64,000 nt of DNA, from NCBI RefSeq assembly GCF_963678635.1, contig NC_087066.1, positions 48,703,129 to 48,767,128 on the forward strand, written 5' to 3'. Position 1 is the stretch's first letter, and the number at the start of each line of letters is the position of its first letter. Under the pieces are notes generated by a model. That model was not told the origin of the DNA. It made no database searches and saw only the letters and a program-made list of their open reading frames with translations. Positions 9,674 through 20,802 of the stretch are shown piece by piece. The position numbers and the translations under genes are program-made. Source of the DNA: Symsagittifera roscoffensis. Its lineage: Eukaryota; Xenacoelomorpha; Acoela; Convolutidae.

Positions 9674-10597
9674 TTACTCCATCATTGAACTTTGAGGCGA
9701 TGCTAAATTCCTTCTATTGGTGGACTCTTCCGGGTCACTCCTTCGTCTCAAGCTCTCAAGATCATCTAGGAACCTGTCTATCGATTTATCGTCCCTTTGC
9801 CTTCTTTTTTCAAATCGCATCATCGCTTGATGACCCTTCATGCCTGACCCGAATCGATTCAACAATATCTCGAAGATTTTATCCGCAGTGTCGCGTTCCT
9901 CTTCCTTCTTCGCAACCACGCATTTCAATGCCGTGCCTTCCAAGTTGCTGAGTATCGCTGTGCATGCTTGCCTCGCATCGTTCAAGTTGTCTTGTTTCAA
10001 GTGCAACCTCATGACTTCTACCCAAGTGTCAATGCATCCATCTGAATCAACCTTGAATTCTTTCGGTTTTTTGAAAGTTTTACTGGATTTGTTGCTTCCT
10101 CTGTCACTCGAGTCGGTGTTCCTTGTGGCGAAGACTTCTAGTGTCCTGTTCATAATTTCTCAGGTACTTGCCCACGTCATGACATCCGGTCCCACGTTGT
10201 TGTGAGTCGTGGAGTCCGCTGGACCACTCGTTGTGTTTGCTGTTCCACTTTTCATAATCGCTTTGGCCCTCCCCGGTGCTGTACTCGCGGCATCCCGTGG
10301 TAATGGTAACGGTGTTGACTGCCGTTTGTTCCGTTGTGGTTCCACGAAGTCAACTCTATTGCCTTGCGTCCGCTCCCCTGCTGGCCTGTCCTGTGACGTT
10401 GAGTTCCTCAAGATGGCGTCTAGTTTTGCCTGTATTGCACATAAACTCTCAGCCTGGTCCCTACTCATTGTGTCCATTCTCGTTTCCAAACTCCCCAACT
10501 GGCTATTCACTGCGTCATATCGTTGCTTCATTTCTTGCATGTCTTTTTTGATGTTCTTGTCTCGCTCTCCATCAGTGGTATCTACCTTGTCCGACAT
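9674..10597 (-). pseudogene. gag: Gag capsid-like region
   Basis: Two ORFs in one frame separated only by TGA 10162-10160. The first (10597-10163) is a coiled-coil-like and low-complexity N part (KNIKKDMQEMKQRYDAV, then Ser/Thr/Pro-rich). The second (10153-9674) looks like a retrotransposon capsid: KTFKKPKEFKVDSDGCIDTW, then VMRLHLKQ, ACTAILSNLEGTAL and DKIFEILLNRFG, with the helical spacing and the 'a...l..L.G.A' pattern of Retrotrans_gag. It assembles the particle shell. The C end is lost by a 1-nt shift at about 9700, after which nucleocapsid continues in the next frame. Confidence 0.75.
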
Positions 10598-11346
10598 CTG
10601 CTGAAGCTTTGTCGGACACCAAAGACCGAGAAAGGCAAAATATTCGGTCTTTGGTGTCTGTCGCTTTCGCTAGATTGAAATAGCTGTCCAGGTACTCATG
10701 TTTGTTGTATCTTAATTCTTTCTTTATCACATCTCTATCCTCCTCGCTGTGCTTTAGTCTCTTGTCGATCTGATCTAGCTTCGCCATCAGATCGCCCTGA
10801 TCGAGAGACATTGTTTCATGGTCAGATGTTGCCCTGTTGTTGGCTGCTGTTCCAGGTCTAATCTGGTCCTCGTTTTGGTCGGTGTCTGTCGTTTTCGTGG
10901 AAACTGTTCCGAATTTCTCGGTCTTTGGTACCTCCGTCAGTATGTTTGGTACCTGACGTTCTTTTTGCTTGAGACTCGTCCTTTACCGTTTGTGGCGTGT
11001 TGCCCGTTGTGTCTTCCACAGTGTCTATCGGCGAGAACTCTATGGACTTTGGATTTGGTTCTTCTGCATTTGGCATCGGTGTTGACTCCGTCGTCTTCTT
11101 CTCCACCTCATCCACACTCTGGTCCGGTGCCTCTAGGTCAATCTCGATGGCGGGTTCTGCTTGTTTCCCTTCCATGCCCTCTTTTGCTTTGTTCTCCGTA
11201 TTACTCCTCGTGTTGACCATGCTAACTGAAAATTTCTTCCTTGTTAATTTTGGGCCCATGGATGCCGTTTTACGTAGCGACGAGTTATATTTTGTCTTTG
11301 ATTCTGTAGATCTTTTTTCAGCCACCGGTATCCTGCTCCGTTTCAT
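10572..11346 (-). pseudogene. gag: Gag N-terminal region, frameshifted
   Basis: Two short frames: 11346-10858 (162 aa, ATG start MKRSRIPVAEKRS, basic then acidic, low complexity) and 10811-10572 (79 aa, ATG start, predicted helical, DLMAKLDQIDKRLKHSEEDR). Neither matches a domain I know; position and composition suggest the matrix-like start of Gag. The end of the second frame contains a 15-bp inverted repeat (10615-10629 with 10644-10658), where the reading frame is lost. ATG at 11346 is the first Met after the leader and is the likely translation start. Confidence 0.6.
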
Positions 11347-12850
11347 GGTTTCTATTTACAATTGATTCTATTTACAATATTGGTATTTACAAAATCCTGT
11401 TCTAAAAAAAAGAATTAAAAAAATTTTGCTAATAAAAAGAAAAACTACTTTACTGTTCCTTCTAAGATTTTGTTAAAAGTCTACTAATTTGTGATCCTAA
11501 CACAATCGTGTTCTAACTAGTCCTATTGCTTTTGATTCAATTAAGTCGACCTGTCTCAAGACCCTTTAGTATCGTCACTCTACTTCTTCGTGCTGTCCCA
11601 AGCTTTCTCTCTACTGTCCCAAGACTATTCAGTGCTGTCCCAGTACTTTTTGTTACTGTCCCAAGACCACTGTCCCAAGACCACTGTCCCAAGACCACTG
11701 TCCCAAGACCACTGTCCCAAGACCACTGTCCCAAGACCAGTGTCCCAAGACCAGTGTCCCAAGACTGTTTCGTACCAAGACTGCCCTGGCCCAAGACTGT
11801 CCCAAGACTGCACCGTCGCAAGACTGTCCCAAGACTGCACTGTCCCAAGACTGCACTTTCCCAAGACTGTACTGCTCCAAGACCGTCCCCAGACTGCAAT
11901 GTCCCAAGACTTCTTCGGTACTGTCCCAAGATCTGTCACTAAGGGTCTGGATAGTAGGATCTCTTCTTCTTCGTTGTGGGGACTCTTGAACCACTGTACC
12001 GTGTACCACCACTTGAGCTCTAGTAAAAATTTACCCAAAATCCCTATCTTAATGGCCAAAATCCAAATACTGACCCCCTGTATTTATCTCCCTTTCGTTG
12101 TTTCAGGCTATTTGAAGCCCCAACTTCTTCGCAGGTGTCTTGTGATCACCTGTTCGTTCAAATACTAACAACAAATTTTCACCAAAACGTAAAAATTTAA
12201 ACAGGAAAAATTTCAAAAACAGAGAGATGAACCCACCTAACATTCAAAGCTGACTGATGTCAACCTTTGTCCGAAAAATTGTCTGGTACCCGATTGCCAC
12301 GCGTTTTCCTCCCCCTGCTAGCGATCTTATGGGGTATCACAAAAACTGTCTATGTCCGTTCCCCCCTACCGAACCGATCCGACCAGGGTACCTACCTTAA
12401 CTCGATGTTAAATTTGGATATCCGCTTCTTATAACCACCGCGTGTAAGTATCTAATGTAACTAAATTGACGATGCCGAACAACTAGTTACTCTAATGTGT
12501 CCCCCCCTTTTTACACTTTACAAACACCAACCTTTAACCTAACCAGCCCCCCTTCTAACCTCCCCCCTCTTTAGCCCCCCTCTTAAGCCGAAAAATACCT
12601 TAAGCGCCGGGTGCTAAACCTCTCGAGAGAAAACCGTAGACCTGTTTCCAGGCCTGCTTGTGTAAAAACTTCCTCAAAACAATGGGGCTCCGCTTATCCA
12701 ATTTTACACTTATTTCCTATAATGTAATGTGGATTTTAACGATACCCGTTTGTCCAACTTGAGAACACCCCTGTGCGTCCTCCTCTTGTTGTTGCGATCC
12801 CGTGCTGGTTTTCCCCTTGACGTGCACTGCACTTGACACTAGCATCTCCT
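11347..12850 (-). other. Retrotransposon leader / 5' untranslated region
   Basis: About 1.5 kb between gag and the 69-bp repeats without a gene. It holds the CAAGAC minisatellite (separate entry), an AT-rich part (11350-11530) and a C-rich part with several CCCCCC runs (12460-12600). ORFs on both strands over 11.53-12.17 kb are by-products of the repeat. Confidence 0.6.
11583..11935. repeat. CCAAGACCACTGTC minisatellite
   Basis: Tandem 14-bp unit, about six near-perfect copies at 11660-11745, grading into degenerate copies of GTCCCAAGAC on both sides, some 17 CCAAGAC cores in all. Since 14 is not a multiple of 3, it opens ORFs in every frame, so those are not genes. The same CAAGAC/CTCAAG core is scattered elsewhere in the element's noncoding parts. 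Confidence 0.95.
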
Positions 12851-13045
12851 TCCCACTTGGCTGGTAACCTCTTCCAGTCAAGTCTCCTAGCGGTTCAGCT
12901 CAGTCCTTGTGAACCACTTTCCCACTCGGCTGGTCACCTCTTCCAGTCAAGTCTCCTAGTGGTCCAGCTCTGTCCTTGTGAACCACTTTCCCACTCGGCC
13001 GGTCAACTCTTCCAGTCAAGTCTCCTAGTAGTCCGTCTAGGTTGC
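12851..13045. repeat. 69-bp tandem repeat, about 2.8 copies
   Basis: Units start at 12851, 12920 and 12989 with TTCCCACTYGGCYGGT, an exact 69-bp spacing, and share TCTTCCAGTCAAGTCTCCTA. Located in the leader just inside the candidate primer-binding site. Confidence 0.93.
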
Positions 13046-13070
13046 AAGCTATCTGAAAACCCTTAACAAC

Positions 13071-13088
13071 GCCCCCCACTTGGGCACC
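13071..13088 (-). promoter_or_regulatory. Candidate primer-binding site next to 5' LTR
   Basis: On the minus strand this reads GGTGCCCAAGTGGGGGGC, similar in form to gypsy primer-binding sites (G(T/C)GCCCAA.GTGGGG). The bases before it end ...GACTTCA, so an LTR ending in CA would stop at 13093 with a 4-base gap. Not confirmed: the matching 3' LTR is outside the window and no tRNA complement was tested. Confidence 0.3.
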
Positions 13089-13092
13089 TTAT

Positions 13093-14635
13093 TGAAGTCA
13101 CTGGTTTAGATTGCTAGATTGATCGAAACGATCGGTCTTATAAAACAGTATGGGTATACTATTTAATTAATATAAAGGTTTGATCCAACTAATCTGGTAT
13201 AAAAGTCACTGTCATTTTTGTTTTATGGTTTTTCTTCCTTTTTCTATACTTTTTTCTTGTTTTTGTTTCGCTTTTTGTCTTTTTGCTCGTGTTTTTGTCC
13301 CCCTAGTTACCCCCCCCCCCCCCCTTAGCTAAGCCTCGTTCGGAGAGCGTACCAGGAAGTTTTCTCAAGTTTTCTTAAAAAGCTATCACGGTACAACCGG
13401 AAGGCTTACACGTTCCCGCTGAACCGTACCACCGGTACTCTAGAATAGGCATGTAGCCCGGAGCTGTGTCAAGTGGGTTCGACTCCGTAGTCTTGATGTC
13501 GTAAAAACACCCAGGAGCGCCATAAAAACACTATGTAACAGTCGCCTACTTCGATCACATATGAGGCTTAAGAAAAATAGGCCCTATAACCATTGGCTCA
13601 AGACTCAGGGACACTATCTCCTGTGTTTTTCTACCTCAAAACGGTCGGAGCCAATTTGGTTCGCTTGCGACATGAGACTAGAACCCGTTACAGCTTAAAG
13701 GCCACTACCAAAATACCCTCCCACTCTAGAAAATAAGAACGTCCCCATACTTAGGTCTCAAAATACCCAAAATACACGAACGCCGTTAAAAACAGGGTCG
13801 GAACAATCCGTTAAGTTACTTTTTATTGGACAGTAGAACTTTGATCCATTTCAGATGGATCAACCTAAAACTCGCCTCACCTCAACATACTTATTATAAA
13901 ATGCACTCGAGAAAACTAAATTTGGTACTTACATAGCAGCACGCTTGAGAAACAGAGTAATTAAACTAATTAATGACTCTAGCATAAATATAATCGAATA
14001 TAACTCAAGAAGTTTTCTAACGATGAGTTCCAATCAAGGGAAATAAGTTTTAATTCAAGAAAGTGGTTTTGGATCTGGACCATTGGGAGACTTCAATTGT
14101 CTGCCTTTCTGTTGAAGGTTCACACTGGTCCAGTTGATTCTTGCTCTGCTCTCGTATTTGTTTGGTCTCCTATATCAGATAGGACAGCTCTACTCTAGTT
14201 TTCTACGATGGAAATTGCGAACAGCAATTTCGCACTGTATTTATTTGACAACTTTCCCGCAATTGTAATTCAGTTGTTCTGTTTAGATTTGATGTTTTCA
14301 GTTGTCGCGAGAAAAATGAGCATGACAGGCTCCATTCGAATTTTTTAAAAATAAAACTTCATTCCAAAACCACGTATTTTCGTGCTCCTAAAGGTCAAAC
14401 TTCCAGATATGACCGACTGGCACACTGATGCCTTGTACAAGATCGTCACAATGTTTCATCCCAGGTTCAGAACGCTTCTCTTTATAATCGCTACCATACT
14501 GTTTACAGTTTTCTTGGCACTGTGCTCTCGAAACGATAATTTCATATCCACAATCAGTCTTAGGTCATTCTCAGTTTTTACGTTGCTTAGGTATGACTTA
14601 CTATCTAGCTAGTCAGGTTTGCATCCCACCCTCCC
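13093..14635. other. Candidate 5' LTR and unassigned DNA
   Basis: No convincing gene. The left part would hold the 5' LTR; its far end cannot be placed without the other copy. It has a 14-base C run at 13308-13324. A 76-aa plus ORF at 14382-14612 contains a hydrophobic stretch (LLFIIATILFTVFLAL) but has no family match I recognise and may be chance. Confidence 0.4.
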
Positions 14636-17600
14636 TACCTTGGCATTAATTTTTTGCGTAACTTTAATCTTAATATGCGCATGCGCACACTCCGGCAAAT
14701 TTGAATGGGTGGCACGGCAGCTGAAGACGCTTTCTCATGACAAATGCTCCCTTCGGGCGCAATTATAATGCTCGGTCAAAACTGGACATGATTGCTTAAA
14801 AAACAACAACGATTTATTTTGTTTCCTGTTTTTGGATAATTGCGATTGGGATGCTCTTCTACTGGGCCCTAAAGGGCCCACAGAGCGTCCTGCAATACTG
14901 TCAGTCTAAAATTTTCAAAAAAAAAATTTTTTTTTTAAATTTTTTTTTGTAATTCTTTCATCAATTTTTTTTAACTTCTACAACAACTTTGAACATTTGC
15001 GGCAGCTCACAATGCATGTTATTAGTTCACAATTTCCAACTGGCTATACATGACCTTAACTACTGTAGCTCACGTAGAACAGATCTGAACTGAAATTTTG
15101 TTTTACTACAAATCTCGGTTAAACGACCAAACAGGAGATTTATAAAATCAAAAAAATCCAAAAAAAAAAAGAAGTTTTTAGCTTTTTTGCCTTCAGTAGT
15201 TACGTATTGCCCAACGGGAAAGTCGTTTCTTAACTCAGAATCCATTATTTATAGATTACAAAATTTCTCATTTTTCGAACCTTAGATAACCGTCTTAAAA
15301 GATGAAATTTTTAATTTTTGCGAAAGCAAAAAAAGTTATAGCAAACGGTTTAAAACATCATACCACAGCTCTTAGGCATTGTTAAAAAATTCTTCTTGAC
15401 CAACGCCGAAAACTTCACTGAATTAGAGATAATTGGAAAAATCATTTTTTGGGGTCTTTGGGAAAAGGGCAAAAATGACCAAAACCCATCTCAAAAATAA
15501 AACCATCAAAAAAAGGAATTGACGAACTGCCATAATTTCCAGCATCTAGGGTCGCATGCAAAAAATTAGGGATTTCTAGCGGAGAGTTTTTGAGAACCCA
15601 TCTAATTTTTTTAAAAAAATAGTAGGAACGTTAAACTGGCCAAATGTCTAATGTTCCGAGGGGGCCCCTACCCCTCTCAATGGGTTTTTATAGCGTCGTG
15701 GGCACGCGCCCATCTAAGGGCGCTGAACCGTCCCCACCCACCCGGCCTTGGCATCATTTTTGCGTACTTTCATTTTTAATATGCGAATGCGCACACACCG
15801 GCAATTTTGAATGGATGGCAGGGCAGCTGAAAACGCTTTCGCAAGACAAATTCGTCCTTCGGGCGCAATTTTAATGATCAATCAAAACTGGACATGATTG
15901 CATAAAAAACAACAACGATTTTTTTGTTTTCCGTTTTTGGATAATTGCGAGTCGGATGCTCTCCTACTGGGCCCTAAAGGGCCCACAGAGCGTCCTGCAA
16001 TACTGTCAGTCTAAAATTTTCAAATTTGTTTTTTTTTTTCATTTCTTTTTGTAATTGTTTCATCAATTTTATTAACTTCTACAACAACTTTGAACATTTG
16101 CGGCAGCTCACAATGCATGTTATTAGTTCACAATTTCCATCTGGCTATACATGACCTTAACTACTGTAGCTCACGTAGAACAGATCTGAACTGAAATTTT
16201 GTTTTACTACAAATCTCGGTTAAACGACCAAACAGGAGATTTATAAAATCAAAAAAATCCAAAAAAAAAAGAAGTTTTTAGCTTTTTTGCCTTCAGTAGT
16301 TACGTATTGCCCAACGGGAAAGTCGTTTCTTAACTCAGAATCCATTATTTATAGATTACAAAATTTCTCATTTTTCGAACCTTAGATAACCGTCTTAAAA
16401 GATGAAATTTTTAATTTTTGCGAAAGCAAAAAAAGTTATAGCAAACGGTTTAAAACATCATACCACAGCTCTTAGGCATTGTTAAAAAATTCTTCTTGAC
16501 CAACGCCGAAAACTTCACTGAATTAGAGATAATTGGAAAAATCATTTTTTGGGGTCTTTGGGAAAAGGGCAAAAATGACCAAAACCCATCTCAAAAATAA
16601 AACCATCAAAAAGTGGAATTGACGAACTGCCATAATTTCCAGCATCTAGGGTCGCATGCAAAAAATTAGGGATTTCTAGCGGAGAGTTTTTGAGAACCCA
16701 TCTAATTTTTTTTAAAAAAATAGTAGGAACGTTAAACTGGCCAAATGTCTAATGTTCCGAGGGGGCCCCTACCCCTCTCAATGGGTTTTTATAGCGTCGT
16801 GGGCACGCGCCCATCTAAGGGCGCTGAACCGTCCCCACCCACCCGGCCTTGGCATCATTTTTGCGTACTTTCATTTTTAATATGCGAATGCGCACACACC
16901 GGCAATTTTGAATGGATGGCAGGGCAGCTGAAAACGCTTTCGCAAGACAAATTCGTCCTTCGGGCGCAATTTTAATGATCAATCAAAACTGGACATGATT
17001 GCATAAAAAACAACAACGATTTTTTTGTTTTCCGTTTTTGGATAATTGCGAGTCGGATGCTCTCCTACTGGGCCCTAAAGGGCCCACAGAGCGTCCTGCA
17101 ATACTGTCAGTCTAAAATTTTCAAATTTGTTTTTTTTTTTCATTTCTTTTTGTAATTGTTTCATCAATTTTATTAACTTCTACAACAACTTTGAACATTT
17201 GCGGCAGCTCACAATGCATGTTATTAGTTCACAATTTCCATCTGGCTATACATGACCTTAACTACTGTAGCTCACGTAGAACAGATCTGAACTGAAATTT
17301 TGTTTTACTACAAATCTCGGGCAAACGACCAAACAGGAGAATTATAAAATCAAAAAAATCCAAAAAAAAAGAAGTTTTTAGCTTTTTTGCCTTTAGTAGT
17401 TACGTATTGCTCAACGGGAAAGTCGTTTCTTAACTCAGAATCCATTATTTTTAGATTACAAAATTTCTCATTTTTCGAACCTTAGATAACCGTCTTAAAA
17501 GATGAAATTTTTAATTTTTCCGAAAGCAAAAAAAGTTATAGCAAACGGTTTAAAACATCATACCACAGCTCTTAGGCATTGTTAAAAAATTCTTCTTGAC

Positions 17601-17905
17601 CAACGCCGAAAACTTCACTGAATTAGAGATAATTGGAAAAATCATTTTTTGGGGTCTTTGGGAAAAGGGCAAAAATGACCAAAACCCATCTCAAAAACAA
17701 AACCATCAAAAAGTGGCATTAACAAACTGCCATTATTTCCACGATCTAGGGTCGCATGCAAAAATTAAGGAATTCTAACGGATAGTTTTTGAGCACTCGT
17801 CTAATTTTTTTTAAAAAGTACCTGCTAAACTGGCCAAATGTCTAATGTTCCGAGGGGGCCCCTACCCCCTCTCAATGGGTTTATATAGCGTCGTGGGCAC
17901 ATTCT
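14636..17905. repeat. Tandem satellite, ~1.1-kb unit, about three copies
   Basis: The unit boundary used here is CCTTGGCAT at 14638, 15747 and 16848 (period ~1101-1109). Units two and three are almost identical over the full length; the first is more diverged, and a fourth is cut off near 17905. Each unit carries a perfect 7-bp-stem palindrome GGGCCCTAAAGGGCCC, an ATGCGCAcCGG stretch and the same 76-codon ORF (15644-15874 and 16745-16975, identical), which I read as chance coding. Homogeneity points to recent amplification or gene conversion. Confidence 0.95.
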
Positions 17906-17934
17906 GGCAAAATTTTCTTTCCTGTTAAGGGTCG

Positions 17935-18190
17935 TGTGTGACATTTGTCATGTTGAACTTCATCAGGCTACCTTCTGCTCATTTTGATATTACGTTTAGG
18001 TTGTGCTGCAGTTTGTTAGTTTCCTCTACATATTTTAGCAACTTCTTCATAGAAAAATATTTGAGTATCAAATTCATCCCGCATTGAGTTGATTTATAAT
18101 AAGAACAGCATTGGTCCTATGACCAATCCTCGAGGCACACTGCTTATGACGGGCGCAGTACCAGTCTAAATAACCTGCCTCGTTGTATTG
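17935..18190 (-). pseudogene. Non-LTR retrotransposon RT fragment
   Basis: On the minus strand the frame reads SSVPRGLVIGPMLFLL, then a stop, then INSM. This corresponds to the RT motif 'VPQGSvLGPlLFLLYINDl' of CR1/Jockey-type LINEs. Only this short piece is readable, and stops occur within it. Confidence 0.72.
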
Positions 18191-18810
18191 AGCGGATAGT
18201 TTCTAACTATAAATGAAAAAAAGATCATTAAAAGATCCGTTCGTGCCCAGGTTTGAAACCTCTTATTTTGTTGCGGGTCTCTTTCCCTACCACTATGCTG
18301 CGGATCCTTAGTATATTGAGTGTTATGTGTATTATAACAATCTGTGTCAGTTTCTTTAGCATTGGCTGTACTTAATAGCTGGTTGTTGATCAAAATGAAC
18401 ACATTTTGTCGCAACAATGTTTGAGTTGCAACAATAATAGCAACATAGGTTGGAAAAAACGAGAATTCAATCTAAAAAAGAATCTTTGATAAAAATGATG
18501 TGATATAGTTTTGCTCAAACAAAATAAAAGCAAGTTATCGACTATTATCAAAAAATGAGTTGAAGAAACACTCGTAATGGTCAAAAAAACTTAAATTTAT
18601 TCCATTCAATCTTCCCATCGGCTACCATGGTTCCATATTCAAGAAACAGTTTATAAAAAAATACATCTTAAATCTGAGTTTAATTTTGTTTTTTGAGTTA
18701 AAGCGTTCGCGAATATGATATTTTCTGGTATATTGTTCCAGAGTAGAGCTAAATCTAGTCGGCCATGATGCAAGATGTTTTCGTTTTGGATTTGTGCCAT
18801 TCGATCAGAG
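18191..18810. other. AT-rich DNA with no recognisable feature
   Basis: Only short chance ORFs. It separates the LINE fragment from the start of the 4-5-kb tandem units. Confidence 0.5.
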
Positions 18811-20802
18811 TGCCATCAATTTTGCTGCAACGAATTGAACTTTTTAAGGATGGAGATTGACCGTAAGATGGTCGGTTTTGACGATTGGCGACGTTAACTG
18901 GGGATATTGAGACCCAGCCATGATTTCAATAAATTCACATGTAACTAAGTTAATTTGCGCGGCTTGGCTGATAGCCTTCAAGTAATCGCTTCGTCGACCC
19001 GATGTTACGAGAGCCACGTTTGATTAGCTATGACAGAGACACTCAAAAGCACGTAAAGCTATATTTAGACGCTAGCCAATCATGTTAGCTTTTAGCTTTA
19101 CTTTTTGTCGGTGTTTAATTCCGGGCGAAAGTTACATATGTGTTTTATGGCGGTCATTAATGTTAGTCGTAAAATTATGATCGTCGAGCGCCTTAATTGA
19201 AGCCACCGCGACAAGCGGATGATGCTCATGATAAGGCTCTTGAATGACAGTCGTAAGGGTGGTCCGAAACGCGAAAACCTTCCGATATCCCCGATTTTGA
19301 TATTTTTAATACCAAAAATTTCGTCTCGCCGCTGCTTAAGCGCTTTTTTAACAAATTGATCTAAAGATATGCAAGAAACCCAACAAAAACATAATTTTAT
19401 CAAGAAAAACCCGAAAACGAAATATAACTTATAGAAACAGAAAAAAATAAAAACTCAGAAGAAAATAATCTCCCATATGATCCGCCTTTACCGTTTGTTG
19501 CTGTTAGATATCTGCATTTATATCAAACCCTATCGTTGCGATGAACCTGTAGCTTGTACTGTATTTGAGATTTTAAGCACATTGATGCTACTTTTCAATC
19601 AATCCGGAAGGGTCAAGTAATTGAAGAAGATCAATCCAGCAGTGCGAGATGCAGCAAGAAGGCTCACAAGGACAAAAACAGTAGACCTTTGGGTATCGCT
19701 AAGTAATTTTGTATTTATTTGGTGCCGAAAGTATCGTATAAATCTTTGAGAGACACGAAAGTGATTGCACAGTAGTGACCTTTCACCGAGTTGCGAATTT
19801 CTGAATGAAGCATCTTTATTCGGATATTGAATGGACCAAGAGGGGTATGGTTTTGTTAGTAGACCTACTTATACTGCCTACAATAATACTAATATTCCGT
19901 TTTTCAATCAAACAGACCATCAACAGATCAAATTACTAAGGTCAAAACATTGATACAATGAACCCCCTTTAAACCGCGATTTTTGAGCTATCTCATTTTT
20001 TTCAAACAGTTAAAATTAGTGAAATACATCGCTATTTAACTAATAAAATAGGAGGAATTGGTCAAATTTGGTCCGGACATCGTTAGAATAAATTAAGTGC
20101 CGTTATTCGAGAAAAAAGTGTCGCGAGTCGATACATGTCGCGGCCCAACTCTCAGAGAATCGAAACGCCGCAACGAAAGAATTAATGCGCAAAAAGAATT
20201 GTTGTTTGGATAACATACACTAGTGAATCGACTGATTGCAGAATCCGTTGATCTGTATCCTTACTATCCCAGAGTAATCAGAGTTAACGTGTACGGTTTA
20301 GTGGAATCAGCAACCCGGAAGGATATCAAAATGTAATGTTTTTGGCCAATTTTTTCGGTCACAGCGTTTTATATCTTTTTTTTTGCCCTAAACAGAAATG
20401 TATAGGCCTTCTGAGCTCGGATCAAGAGTTTTGAAGCCAACAAGACAGGATTTGCAGAAAAAATTTTGCTGAACATATAGGAATCGAAAGCTTTTCGAGC
20501 TTAGACAAAGACGTCCCATTTTGTAACTCAAGAGCCAGTAGATCACTCTGGTTTCTTTTGTTACCGTCTTATCAGAAATTAACTAAACTTACATTTGTAG
20601 AAATTTTTAGAAAAACTGATCATAGAAAAAATGTCTAAAGTTTTGCCAGTTTTGAAGATCAACCCTTCCCGGCTCAAGGAAAATTTTTCCGGAAGCTTTA
20701 AACCCCAACCATAGGGTCGCCCCGGTTGAGTTACCCACTCTTATATTATTTTAAACAATTACGAAGGATTATTGAATTAGAGACAAACAGGTATGACGAA
20801 TG

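Larger units (their letters stand above)
1..13092 (-). mobile_element. Ty3/gypsy-type LTR retrotransposon, partial, with macro and SGNH modules
   Basis: Minus-strand element in the order leader, gag, protease, RT, RNase H, integrase, macro domain, SGNH hydrolase. RT before integrase is the Ty3/gypsy order. The SGNH frame is still open at base 1, so its end and the 3' LTR lie outside the window. A candidate primer-binding site at 13071-13088 puts the 5' LTR just to its right. At more than 13 kb it is much longer than a typical gypsy element (about 5-8 kb), mostly because of the long leader and the two 3' modules. Coding is interrupted by at least eight in-frame stops (10160, 8786, 7767, 7698, 7578, 6720, 6516, 3545) and about five frameshifts, so this copy is not autonomous as read. 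Long stretches stay clearly alignable by motif, which suggests fairly recent decay. Confidence 0.93.

Noticed and set aside
11660-11745. CRISPR array
   Set aside because: Direct 14-bp repeats without unique spacers, in a eukaryotic retroelement.
11526-12168. Plus and minus ORFs of 119-192 codons, repeated SQDHCPKTT or LGTVVLGQWSWDS
   Set aside because: Generated by the 14-bp repeat, which has no stop in any frame; all six frames are open at once.
13430-13500. tRNA gene suggested by GGTTCGACTCC near 13474
   Set aside because: The sequence matches a B box, but the T stem pairs only two of five bases and no A box or acceptor stem fits.
15644-16975. Identical 76-codon ORFs in two satellite units
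   Set aside because: Identity comes from the tandem duplication. No domain, and the third, older unit does not keep the frame.
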